Origin: Allobaileyella intestinalis | GTDB taxonomy: Bacteria; Bacillota; Clostridia; Peptostreptococcales; Anaerovoracaceae | NCBI RefSeq assembly: GCF_009695865.1 | Contig: NZ_VUNB01000001.1 | Coordinates: 310,001 to 374,000 of the forward strand | Reading direction: 5' to 3' | Length of the DNA: 64,000 bases | Shown: positions 8,335 to 16,234 of the stretch, piece after piece | How the letters are laid out: every line of letters starts with the position of its first letter | Position numbering within the stretch: position 1 is the stretch's first letter | The notes under the pieces: generated by a model | Databases searched by the model: none | Seen by the model: only the letters and a program-made list of their open reading frames with translations | What the model was told of the DNA's origin: nothing | Position numbers and translations under genes: made by a program

Positions 8335-9525
8335 ATGAACAAGGAATTTCTTGAAGCACTGGATGAGCTTGAGAGAGAAAAGAACATTCCGAAGGAAGAG
8401 ATTATCTCTGCCATTGAGACAGCTGTAAAGACTGCTTATGAGAAAAACTTCGGGGGAAATACCATGGTTGAGGTAGACAGAGAGACTGGAGAGGTTCAGG
8501 TCTTCCTCATCAAGGATGTTGTTGCAGAGGTAGAGGATGATGAGAACCAGGTTTCACTGGAGGAAGCTCGTCAGTATGATCCGGATTACGAAGAGGGAGA
8601 TGAGATGTATTTTGCCATCGACCCTAAGGACTTCGGAAGAATTGCTGCCCAGACTGCAAAGCAGATTGTTGTCCAGAAGGTGAGAGAGGCAGAGAGACAG
8701 AGCACGTATTCCAGACTGAAGGACAAACAGGGAACCCTGGTATCAGGAAGAATTGAGAGAATCAATAACGGAACGATTTTCCTTGCTATCGATAATACCG
8801 AGGGAATTCTTCCTGTTTCAGAGCAGGTTCATTCAGAGCACTTCAAGGTTGGAGACAGAATCAAAGTGTTCGTAATGGACGTTAAGGACCCTAACAGACC
8901 TAAGGCATCAAGAAACGGCCCTCAGGTATTTTTCTCAAGGAGCCATCCGGGACTGGTAAGGGAACTGTTCAAGCTTGAGATTCCTGAAATTGCAGATGGA
9001 ACTGTAGAGATTAAGGGAATTGCAAGAGAAGCAGGTTCAAGAACAAAGATTGCAGTTTATTCCCACGATCCTGATGTGGATCCAGTAGGTGCCTGCGTTG
9101 GAAACAGAGGCGCAAGAGTTCAGGCCATTGTTGATGAGCTGAACGGAGAGAAGATAGACATCATCGTGTGGGATGAAGAGCCTGCAGTGCTCATCAGCAA
9201 CGTTCTGAGACCGGCAGTTGTGGAAAGTGTTTACGTTGAGGAAGATGAGCAGGAGAAGATGGCAATCGCCGTTGTACCTGATCAGCAGCTTTCTCTGGCA
9301 ATCGGAAGAGAAGGTCAGAACGTAAGGCTGGCCGCAAGAGTCAGCGGATGGAAGATTGATATCAAGAGCAGACAACAGCTTGAGGAATCCGGATTTAAGT
9401 TTGACGAATACGAAGATATTGATCAGTCTGAGACCACAGCAGCAGATGACATCCAGGAAACACAGGAAACAGAGGAGGTACAGGTTCCTTCTGATTCAGA
9501 AGAAGGGGAGACTGTGGCTGAGTAA
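8335..9525 (+). CDS. nusA: Transcription termination/antitermination factor NusA
   Basis: RNA polymerase-associated factor controlling pausing, termination and antitermination. Domains in order: N-terminal polymerase-binding domain (1-125), S1 domain (about 135-200, G-T-L-V-S-G-R-I onward), and two KH domains (about 230-345, including the loop I-G-R-E-G-Q-N-V-R-L-A). An acidic tail follows, of the short Gram-positive type without the acidic repeats of E. coli NusA. At 396 residues it is typical of Firmicutes. The start has a strong ribosome site (TAGGAGGATGAG) overlapping the rimP stop region, so the two are co-transcribed and probably translationally coupled. Confidence 0.97.
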   Translation: MNKEFLEALDELEREKNIPKEEIISAIETAVKTAYEKNFGGNTMVEVDRETGEVQVFLIKDVVAEVEDDENQVSLEEARQYDPDYEEGDEMYFAIDPKDFGRIAAQTAKQIVVQKVREAERQSTYSRLKDKQGTLVSGRIERINNGTIFLAIDNTEGILPVSEQVHSEHFKVGDRIKVFVMDVKDPNRPKASRNGPQVFFSRSHPGLVRELFKLEIPEIADGTVEIKGIAREAGSRTKIAVYSHDPDVDPVGACVGNRGARVQAIVDELNGEKIDIIVWDEEPAVLISNVLRPAVVESVYVEEDEQEKMAIAVVPDQQLSLAIGREGQNVRLAARVSGWKIDIKSRQQLEESGFKFDEYEDIDQSETTAADDIQETQETEEVQVPSDSEEGETVAE

Positions 9526-9593
9526 GATCATTAATATAAGAAAATGACCGGACCGGAGAACAGAGGAAGCCGGTTATCATAACAGGAGAGTAA

Positions 9594-9869
9594 ATGGTGC
9601 AGAAAAAAATTCCGATGCGCCGCTGCGCTGGCTGCATGGAGTCTCACCCTCAGAAAGATATGATCAGGATTGCCTGGGACGGAGAGAGTCTGAAAGTAGA
9701 TCAGACAGGAAGAGCCAGAGGGAGAGGCGTTTATTTCTGCAGAAATGCAGAGTGCATCGAAAAAGGAAGAAAAAGCAGAGGGCTTAACAGAAGTTTCAAG
9801 AGAAACTTCCAGGAAGAGGAGCTGGAGAACGTCTTCCGTGAGCTGCTTATGCTGATTAAGGAGGTATAG
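9594..9869 (+). CDS. rnpM: YlxR/RnpM family RNA-binding protein
   Basis: Small basic nucleic-acid-binding protein of 91 residues (DUF448). Homologues have been reported to bind RNase P RNA and to affect transcription. Diagnostic features are the N-terminal K-I-P-M-R-R-C-A-G-C motif followed by K-D-M-I-R-I, and the central G-R-A-R-G-R-G-V-Y-F-C with a later Cys. It lies between nusA and infB as in most Firmicutes. The L7Ae-like gene (ylxQ) that often comes next is missing: infB starts three bases after the stop. Confidence 0.9.
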   Translation: MVQKKIPMRRCAGCMESHPQKDMIRIAWDGESLKVDQTGRARGRGVYFCRNAECIEKGRKSRGLNRSFKRNFQEEELENVFRELLMLIKEV

Positions 9870-9872
9870 CGA

Positions 9873-12782
9873 ATGGCGAAAAAAAAGGTAAGTGATCTCA
9901 TCAAGGAACTGGGAATCCAGTATGAAGAACTGAAGAAAATGACCCAGTCCATGGGTATTGAGATCAAGACCCAGTCAAGCAGTATCGATCAGGCTGACGC
10001 TGACAGAATTGCAGATACTGTGTCAAGACTGAACGGTTCCCATTCAGCTTCAGGCAGTTCAGGCAAGCACAAGATCAAGGCTGTTCCGATTATCGGAAAA
10101 GCCATGCCCAGAAGAAAGAAGAAAGCTGAAATTGAAGCTGAAGATAAGGAGAACATCCAGGATGAGTCAGCAGCTCCACAGGAATCTGCAGCTGCTGAAA
10201 TAAAGGATGAGCAGCCAGTTACAGATCAGAAGGAAAAAGAAGATTCTCCTTCTGAAGAGGCTGAGAAGTCCCCAGAGTCTATGGAGGTTCCAAAGCCTAG
10301 GGGACTGAAGATAATCAAGAAGGCTGAGCCTGCAGAAGAACCGGTTAAGGATGTAAATAAGTCCGAGAAGACAGAAGAGGAAAAGAAACCTGAACCGAAG
10401 GCTGCAGAGAAGAAGGAAACTTCTTCAGAAGAGGTAAAACCTGAGCAGAAAAAGGCTGCATCTTCAAGCAAGAAGGCTGATAAGGAAAACAAGGCTGAAG
10501 AGCACAAGGCAGATAAGAAGAAGGACAAAGAGTCTTCAGAAGCAGGCAGCAGTAAATCTGAGGAAAAGGAAAAGAAGCCTGCTAAAGAGGAGTATGTCAA
10601 TGCTCCTAACAAGCCAATGCGCTTCAAGAAGATCTTCGATGTAAAAAAAGACAAGAAGCCTGAAGAGAAAAAGAAGCCGGCTAAGAAGCAGAAAGATTCC
10701 AGAACTGGAAGAAACGAGAAGAATGACCGTTCCGGAAGACGTGAGAGAGGTTCTGAAAACAGGGCAGAGGACAGAAGAAACGATGCAGCTGTTCAGGCAC
10801 CTTCAGGAAAGCATGCCGGCAAGGGCAAGACAAAGAAGGTCTTCGACAAGAAGGACAGAGCAGAAGGAAGCCACGAGAGACATAATCGCTTCGAGAAGCA
10901 GGGCAACGGCGGCGGAAAGAATTCCAGATACTATGATGAGCGAAGCCTTGAGAAGCAGCAGCGTCATAAGTACAAGAACAAGCAGAAGCAGCAGGAGCCA
11001 GAGGAAAGCATTGAGGATCTTCTGCCTGAAGGAACTGTGGCAATAACAGTTCCTATTACAGTGGCAGGACTGGCCGAGCAGGCTGAAGTCTCTGCTTCCA
11101 TGCTGATCATGTCCCTCATGAAGCTTGGAATAATGGCAACTATTAACCAGACACTGGACAAGGATACTGTTGAGATGCTTGCAGAGGATCTGGGAATGAG
11201 CATCGTTGTCACAGAAGAACAGGAAGAAGAGGATGAACCAGGTCTGGATCTTCATGAGGATGCAGAATCTGAACTGAAGCCTAGGGCACCAATCATCACC
11301 GTAATGGGTCACGTTGACCACGGTAAAACATCCCTTCTGGACGCTATCAGAAATACAAATGTAACACAGGGGGAGTCCGGCGGAATTACACAGCACATCG
11401 GTGCCTCAGAGGTAATGATTGACGGAAAGAAAATCGTTTTCCTGGATACTCCGGGACACGAGGCCTTTACTACAATGCGTGCCAGAGGAGCTCAGATCAC
11501 AGATATTGCAGTACTGGTTGTAGCTGCAGATGACTCAGTAAAACCTCAGACAGTTGAGTCCATCAGCCATGCCAAGGCCGCAAACGTTCCTATCATCGTT
11601 GCTATTAACAAGATGGATAAGCCAGGTGCAAATCCTGACAAGGTCAAGAAGGACCTGTCTGAGCACGGCGTCCTTGTAGAGGACTGGGGCGGAGATACTA
11701 TCTGTGTTCCTGTATCTGCAAAGAAGGGCGAAGGCATCAAGGAGCTGCTTGAGATGATTCTTCTTCAGGCAGAGATGCTGGAACTCAGGGCAAATCCGGA
11801 CAGACTTGCTCTCGGTACCGTAATCGAGGCCAGACTGGATAAGGCAAGAGGACCTGTTGCTACACTCCTTGTTATGAACGGTACACTGAAGACCGGACAG
11901 AGCGTTGTAGCAGGTACATGCTCAGGAAAGATCAGAAGAATGGTTAACTCCAAGGGTGAGACCATAAGAAAGGCTCTTCCTGCAACGCCAGTTGAGATCC
12001 TTGGACTGAACGATGTTCCTATGGCAGGTGATGCTTTCAATGCTGTAAAGGATGACAAGGTTGCCAGAGAGATCGCTGAGAACAGAGCAGAGAAGATGAG
12101 AGAAGAAGTTCTGGCAAGGAACTCCAGCACAACTCTGGAGAAACTGTTCTCCCAGATCAAAGAGGGAGAGGTCCAGAACCTCAACCTTATTGTCAAGGCC
12201 GATGTACAGGGTTCAGTTGGAGCTATCATCACATCTCTGGAGAAGCTGAATAACGAAGAAGTAAAGGTTAATATCATCCATTCCGGCGTTGGTACAGTTA
12301 CAGAGTCAGATGTAATGCTTGCTGAAACATCAGGAGCTGTTATCATCGGATTTAACGTAAGACCTACAACAGCAGTAATGAACCAGGCTTCAGATTCTGA
12401 TGTTGAGATCAGACTCTACAGAGTCATCTACGATATTATCGACGATGTTGAGAAGGCCATGAAGGGTATGCTGGCTCCGGAATTCCAGGAGAAGGTACTT
12501 GGAAAGGCTGAGATCAGAGAGACCTTCAAGGTTCCTAATCTGGGCATCGTAGGTGGTGCTTACGTAACAGAAGGAAAGATGCAGAGAAACATGCAGATTC
12601 GTCTGGTAAGAGATGGTATAGTAATCCACGAAGGCATGATTTCATCCCTGAGAAGATTCAAGGATGACGTCAAAGAAGTTAACCAGGGATATGAATGTGG
12701 TATCGGCATTGAAAATTACAACGACATCAAGCCTGGTGATGTTATTGAGTGCTTCACAATGGTTGAAGTTGCCAGAGACTAA
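9873..12782 (+). CDS. infB: Translation initiation factor IF-2
   Basis: GTPase that places initiator tRNA on the 30S subunit. The 969 residues comprise an N-terminal IF2N motif (V-S-D-L-I-K-E-L-G), a long low-complexity Lys/Glu/Ala/Pro-rich stretch (about 60-370), a second IF2N domain (about 388-440), the G domain with P-loop G479-H-V-D-H-G-K-T486, D-T-P-G-H-E-A-F and N-K-M-D, and then beta-barrel domains and the C-terminal fMet-tRNA-binding domain. The charged linker is usual for this protein but varies in length. AAGGAGG lies upstream of the ATG, three bases after rnpM. Co-directional rbfA follows. Confidence 0.97.
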   Translation: MAKKKVSDLIKELGIQYEELKKMTQSMGIEIKTQSSSIDQADADRIADTVSRLNGSHSASGSSGKHKIKAVPIIGKAMPRRKKKAEIEAEDKENIQDESAAPQESAAAEIKDEQPVTDQKEKEDSPSEEAEKSPESMEVPKPRGLKIIKKAEPAEEPVKDVNKSEKTEEEKKPEPKAAEKKETSSEEVKPEQKKAASSSKKADKENKAEEHKADKKKDKESSEAGSSKSEEKEKKPAKEEYVNAPNKPMRFKKIFDVKKDKKPEEKKKPAKKQKDSRTGRNEKNDRSGRRERGSENRAEDRRNDAAVQAPSGKHAGKGKTKKVFDKKDRAEGSHERHNRFEKQGNGGGKNSRYYDERSLEKQQRHKYKNKQKQQEPEESIEDLLPEGTVAITVPITVAGLAEQAEVSASMLIMSLMKLGIMATINQTLDKDTVEMLAEDLGMSIVVTEEQEEEDEPGLDLHEDAESELKPRAPIITVMGHVDHGKTSLLDAIRNTNVTQGESGGITQHIGASEVMIDGKKIVFLDTPGHEAFTTMRARGAQITDIAVLVVAADDSVKPQTVESISHAKAANVPIIVAINKMDKPGANPDKVKKDLSEHGVLVEDWGGDTICVPVSAKKGEGIKELLEMILLQAEMLELRANPDRLALGTVIEARLDKARGPVATLLVMNGTLKTGQSVVAGTCSGKIRRMVNSKGETIRKALPATPVEILGLNDVPMAGDAFNAVKDDKVAREIAENRAEKMREEVLARNSSTTLEKLFSQIKEGEVQNLNLIVKADVQGSVGAIITSLEKLNNEEVKVNIIHSGVGTVTESDVMLAETSGAVIIGFNVRPTTAVMNQASDSDVEIRLYRVIYDIIDDVEKAMKGMLAPEFQEKVLGKAEIRETFKVPNLGIVGGAYVTEGKMQRNMQIRLVRDGIVIHEGMISSLRRFKDDVKEVNQGYECGIGIENYNDIKPGDVIECFTMVEVARD

Positions 12783-12801
12783 TATAAAGATTATTATTCA
12801 T

Positions 12802-12830
12802 ATGCAGCTGTGCCGGAGGTGCAGCTGCAT
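12802..12830 (+). repeat. Hairpin between infB and rbfA
   Basis: ATGCAGCTG (12802-12810) pairs perfectly with CAGCTGCAT (12822-12830) around an 11-base loop, followed by only a weak T stretch. It may slow or cut the transcript between infB and rbfA. It does not look like a full intrinsic terminator. Confidence 0.45.
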
Positions 12831-12852
12831 TATTTGCAGAGAGAGGTGCACA

Positions 12853-13278
12853 ATGAAACAGGTCAGACAGGGCCGGTTGGAAGAAGAGATCCGCAAGAGC
12901 ATCAGCTCTCTTCTTCTGAATGGAATTAAAGATCCGGGACTTACCTCCAGAATCATTACGATTTCCGAGGTAAGGGTTACTAGAGATGGCAGTTTTGCCT
13001 ATATATACCTTACGCCTCTGGTCCTTTCCGGTGAGGATAAGGAAAAAGTTGATTCCGATGTGCTGGAGGCTTTCGAGAGAGCAAAGGGTACGTTCAGAAC
13101 AAGAGTAGGAAAAGACATTAAACTCAGACATACTCCTGAGCTTATTTTCAGAATTGACAATTCAATGGATTACGGCCGTCATATTGATGAGGTTATTGAA
13201 AAAATCCATCAGACTCAGGCATCTTCAGGAGAAAAGGCAGAAGAGGACGGTCAGGAAAGAACTGAAACCGGAGAGTAG
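12853..13278 (+). CDS. rbfA: 30S ribosome-binding factor A
   Basis: KH-fold protein that binds 16S rRNA during late 30S maturation. The ATG at 12853 follows GAGAGG. The family starts with K-Q-x-R-x-x-R-L-E-E-E-I, as seen here; the open frame upstream runs through the infB end and the hairpin and is not part of the gene. A-K-G-T-F-R-T-R-V-G and L-R-H-T-P-E-L-I-F are the usual C-terminal motifs, followed by a charged tail. At 141 residues it is slightly longer than most because of that tail. The stop at 13276-13278 is one base before the ATG of nrnA. Confidence 0.93.
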   Translation: MKQVRQGRLEEEIRKSISSLLLNGIKDPGLTSRIITISEVRVTRDGSFAYIYLTPLVLSGEDKEKVDSDVLEAFERAKGTFRTRVGKDIKLRHTPELIFRIDNSMDYGRHIDEVIEKIHQTQASSGEKAEEDGQERTETGE

Positions 13279-13279
13279 G

Positions 13280-14278
13280 ATGAACATGGAACCATTTGAA
13301 ATACTGGGAAAGATCCTCAATGAATCAAAAAGGGTAGTGATTTTTCCCCATGAAAATGTAGACGGCGATGCTATGGGAACAGCATCGGCTCTCTGCCTGG
13401 GATTTCGCCAGCAGGGAATTGAAAGCTTCATCTGTATAGATGAAGCCATACCAGCTAACCTGGACTTTCTGGAATCAGGCTGCTGCACCAGTGACCAGGA
13501 AGTGGTGGACAGCCATACAACTGCTCTGATGGTAGATTGCAGCAGCGTTTCCCGTATTGGAAACAGAAAAGCTGCCTTCCTTAGAGCAGGTACTAAGCTG
13601 TGCATAGATCATCACGGTACAAGGGAGCACGATACAGAATTCGATTTTCTGCACGTTGAGGCCAATTCGGCAGCCTGCGCAGAACTGGCATTTCTTTTAC
13701 TAAAAGCCATGGGAATTACCTTGAACCAGCAGATTGCCGAAAGAATTTTCGCCGGTCTTACCACAGACACCGGTAACTTCCAGTACAGCAACACTACTGC
13801 CAGATCCCACAGAATTGCGGCAGAAATCCACCAGGTACCTGGTTTCGATTCGAAGAAAATCAGCTCGCTTCTTTATGAGAGAAACTCCTTCCCGGCAATG
13901 AAGCTGAGCGCTATGGTAGTTGAAAACGCCAGATTTGAATGTGATGGAAAGATGGTATACAGCTGTGTGACCATGAAGATGCTGGAAGAAACAGGCGCGC
14001 TGATGAACGAAACTGATGGAATCGTTCAGAGATTAATGAGCATTAAGGGCGTGGAGACAGCCATCATATTCAAAGAGCATTCGGAGAACTTTGTTAAAGT
14101 CAGCATGAGGGCAAAATCCTGTGTAAATGTAGCCGAGGTTGCAAAAAAAATGGGCGGCGGCGGTCACATCCGTGCAGCGGGATGCTCTATAAAGGACGGT
14201 TTGGAAAAAGCTGTTCAGGCAGTAACATCAGCCATGAAAGAGCAGATGAAGACAGATATGGAAGAGAGTCAGAGGTAA
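13280..14278 (+). CDS. nrnA: Bifunctional oligoribonuclease/PAP phosphatase NrnA
   Basis: DHH/DHHA1 phosphoesterase that degrades very short RNAs (nanoRNA) and often pAp. The DHH domain has H-E-N-V-D-G-D-A-M-G, M-V-D-C-S-S, C-I-D-H-H-G-T and G-L-T-T-D-T-G-N-F; the Asp and His residues bind manganese. The DHHA1 substrate domain ends with G-G-G-G-H-I-R-A-A-G. The start is ATG 13280, directly after the rbfA stop, with ATG 13286 as an alternative giving a protein two residues shorter. Its position between rbfA and truB is standard in Firmicutes. At 332 residues it is close to the usual length. Confidence 0.92.
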   Translation: MNMEPFEILGKILNESKRVVIFPHENVDGDAMGTASALCLGFRQQGIESFICIDEAIPANLDFLESGCCTSDQEVVDSHTTALMVDCSSVSRIGNRKAAFLRAGTKLCIDHHGTREHDTEFDFLHVEANSAACAELAFLLLKAMGITLNQQIAERIFAGLTTDTGNFQYSNTTARSHRIAAEIHQVPGFDSKKISSLLYERNSFPAMKLSAMVVENARFECDGKMVYSCVTMKMLEETGALMNETDGIVQRLMSIKGVETAIIFKEHSENFVKVSMRAKSCVNVAEVAKKMGGGGHIRAAGCSIKDGLEKAVQAVTSAMKEQMKTDMEESQR

Positions 14279-14281
14279 GAT

Positions 14282-15250
14282 TTGATAGCTGAGGGAGTAA
14301 TTAATATCTACAAGCCGGAAGGCCTTACATCCCACGATGTGGTTGCCAGGGTCAGAAGAAGGCTGGGAATAAGAAGAACCGGCCATACAGGAACACTGGA
14401 TCCAATGGCCACAGGTGTACTGCCTGTCTGCTTCGGAAGAGCCACCAGAATGATAGAGTATTATGACGGTGATTTTAAGACTTACAAGGCAGAGCTGCAG
14501 CTTGGAGGTATTACCGATACCTTGGATTCCACAGGAAGTTTTCTGGAAAAAAGAGATTTTTCTCAGGTCACAGAGGCGGGGCTGAGAGATGCAGTTCTAA
14601 GTTTTGAAGGGGAGATCCGCCAGGTTCCTCCAAAGTATTCGGCCCTGAAAGTTAATGGAAAACCTCTGTATGAATACGCCAGGAAGGGCCTGGACGTGGA
14701 TGTGGAAAAAAAGGCAAGGAACGTTTTCATCAAGTCCATTTCCATTGATTCTGTTGATATGACCAGAGGAAAGGTTGTATTCAATGTGACTTGCAGCAAG
14801 GGCACATATATCCGGACAATTTGCGGAGATATAGGAGAAATGCTGGGCTGCGGAGCTTATATGACAGCTCTTGAAAGGACGGAAAGCGGATTCTTCAACT
14901 TGGATAATTCTGTGGATTTAGATGCGTTCATGGAAATGAGCGAGGAAGATATAGAGAAAATTGTCATTCCTGTAGATCAGACTCTTCTCAATCTGGGTCA
15001 GGTCCGCCTTAATGACAGGGCAATGGACAATTTCCAGAACGGGAGACCGGTGAACTCAGAAGACATGGAAGTCGCAGGAATTGTGGATTTTCAGAAAGCA
15101 GGACTTTACAGAGCAGAGACTCTGAGAAACATAGTCAGGGTTTATGATGAAAAAGGCTGTTTCGCAGGAACGGGAAGAATAGAGTCCGGCGATACTGAGG
15201 GTTACCAGAAGGGAAGTCTGAAAGCCGTTAAGGTCTTCAGATATGAGTAA
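14282..15250 (+). CDS. truB: tRNA pseudouridine(55) synthase
   Basis: Forms pseudouridine 55 in the T-loop of tRNAs. The start appears to be TTG at 14282: AGAGG (14270-14274) is suitably spaced and the protein then reads G-V-I-N-I-Y-K-P-E-G-L-T-S-H-D, the family N-terminus. The catalytic motif is G-H-T-G-T-L-D-P-M-A-T-G-V-L-P, with the nucleophilic Asp. V-P-P-K-Y-S-A-L-K and G-T-Y-I-R-T-I-C-G-D-I-G are also present, followed by a C-terminal PUA-like region. At 322 residues it is normal. It follows nrnA by three bases. Confidence 0.95.
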   Translation: MIAEGVINIYKPEGLTSHDVVARVRRRLGIRRTGHTGTLDPMATGVLPVCFGRATRMIEYYDGDFKTYKAELQLGGITDTLDSTGSFLEKRDFSQVTEAGLRDAVLSFEGEIRQVPPKYSALKVNGKPLYEYARKGLDVDVEKKARNVFIKSISIDSVDMTRGKVVFNVTCSKGTYIRTICGDIGEMLGCGAYMTALERTESGFFNLDNSVDLDAFMEMSEEDIEKIVIPVDQTLLNLGQVRLNDRAMDNFQNGRPVNSEDMEVAGIVDFQKAGLYRAETLRNIVRVYDEKGCFAGTGRIESGDTEGYQKGSLKAVKVFRYE

Positions 15251-15265
15251 GCTGAAATCAAAGAT

Positions 15266-16234
15266 ATGAAAGTATATACAAATATTGACAGTGTAGAGAT
15301 AGATAGAAAAACGGCTGTGGCTCTTGGAAATTTTGACGGAGTCCACATAGGACACAGAAAGATTCTGACAGAGGCTGGGGAAGTTGCAAGAGAGAAAGAC
15401 ATGATGTCCATCTGTTTTACATTTTCCGTCCATCCCCGGGAATTCAGGGAACTGTCCGGTGGAAAAACCATGAAATTTCTGTCAGAACCTTCCGACAAGC
15501 TGGAGCTTATGTCAGACTTGGGAATTGACGGAGTTGTGGCCATTCCTTTTACAAGAGAAATAATGACCATGGATCCTGAGGCTTTCGTGAAAGATATTCT
15601 GGTAAAAAAGCTTAACATGGGTTCTGTTCACTGCGGCTTCAACTACAGTTTCGGTGACAAAGCATCCGGAAATCCTGAACTGCTGAAAAAACTAGGCAGT
15701 GAGCTGGGATTTGAGGTTCATGTACAGGACCCTGTAACTATTGACGGAGAAACTGTAAGTTCAACAGCAATAAGAGAAATTGTGGAAAAGGGAGATATGG
15801 AAAAGGCCAGTCAGTTTCTTGGCAGACCTTTTGCGCTGAACGGACAGGTCTCTCAGGGCCGGCACATTGGCAGAACCATCGGATTTCCTACAGCCAATTT
15901 TTCGCCGGATCCACATATGGTTCTTCCGCCTAATGGGGTGTATTTCACCAACGTAAAGATCTTCGACCAGGAGGGTCGTCCGGAGCTGGATGAGGAAGGC
16001 AGCGAAGTAATCCTTCCGGGCATCACCAACCTGGGCACTAAGCCGACAGTAGGAGGGAAAGAAATGTCCGTTGAGACGTATATTTACGATTTCAACCAGG
16101 ATATCTACGGAAAAGAGATTCGGGTGTACTTCCTTAAATGGGAGAGACCGGAAAAAAATTTCGCCAGTCTGGATGAACTGAAGGCGATGATTCAGAAAAA
16201 CTGCAGAGACGGCCGTGTATTCCACGGATTATGA
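15266..16234 (+). CDS. ribF: Bifunctional riboflavin kinase/FAD synthetase
   Basis: Phosphorylates riboflavin to FMN and adenylates FMN to FAD. The N-terminal nucleotidyltransferase domain has G-N-F-D-G-V-H-I-G-H and the later S-S-T-A-I-R-E motif. The C-terminal kinase domain has G-R-T-I-G-F-P-T-A-N-F, P-N-G-V-Y-F-T and the N-L-G-T-K-P-T segment. At 322 residues it is full length. No strong ribosome site precedes the ATG, which is 15 bases after truB, so coupling is likely. Its last six bases overlap the 3' end of the convergent antiporter gene and no terminator lies between them. Confidence 0.95.
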   Translation: MKVYTNIDSVEIDRKTAVALGNFDGVHIGHRKILTEAGEVAREKDMMSICFTFSVHPREFRELSGGKTMKFLSEPSDKLELMSDLGIDGVVAIPFTREIMTMDPEAFVKDILVKKLNMGSVHCGFNYSFGDKASGNPELLKKLGSELGFEVHVQDPVTIDGETVSSTAIREIVEKGDMEKASQFLGRPFALNGQVSQGRHIGRTIGFPTANFSPDPHMVLPPNGVYFTNVKIFDQEGRPELDEEGSEVILPGITNLGTKPTVGGKEMSVETYIYDFNQDIYGKEIRVYFLKWERPEKNFASLDELKAMIQKNCRDGRVFHGL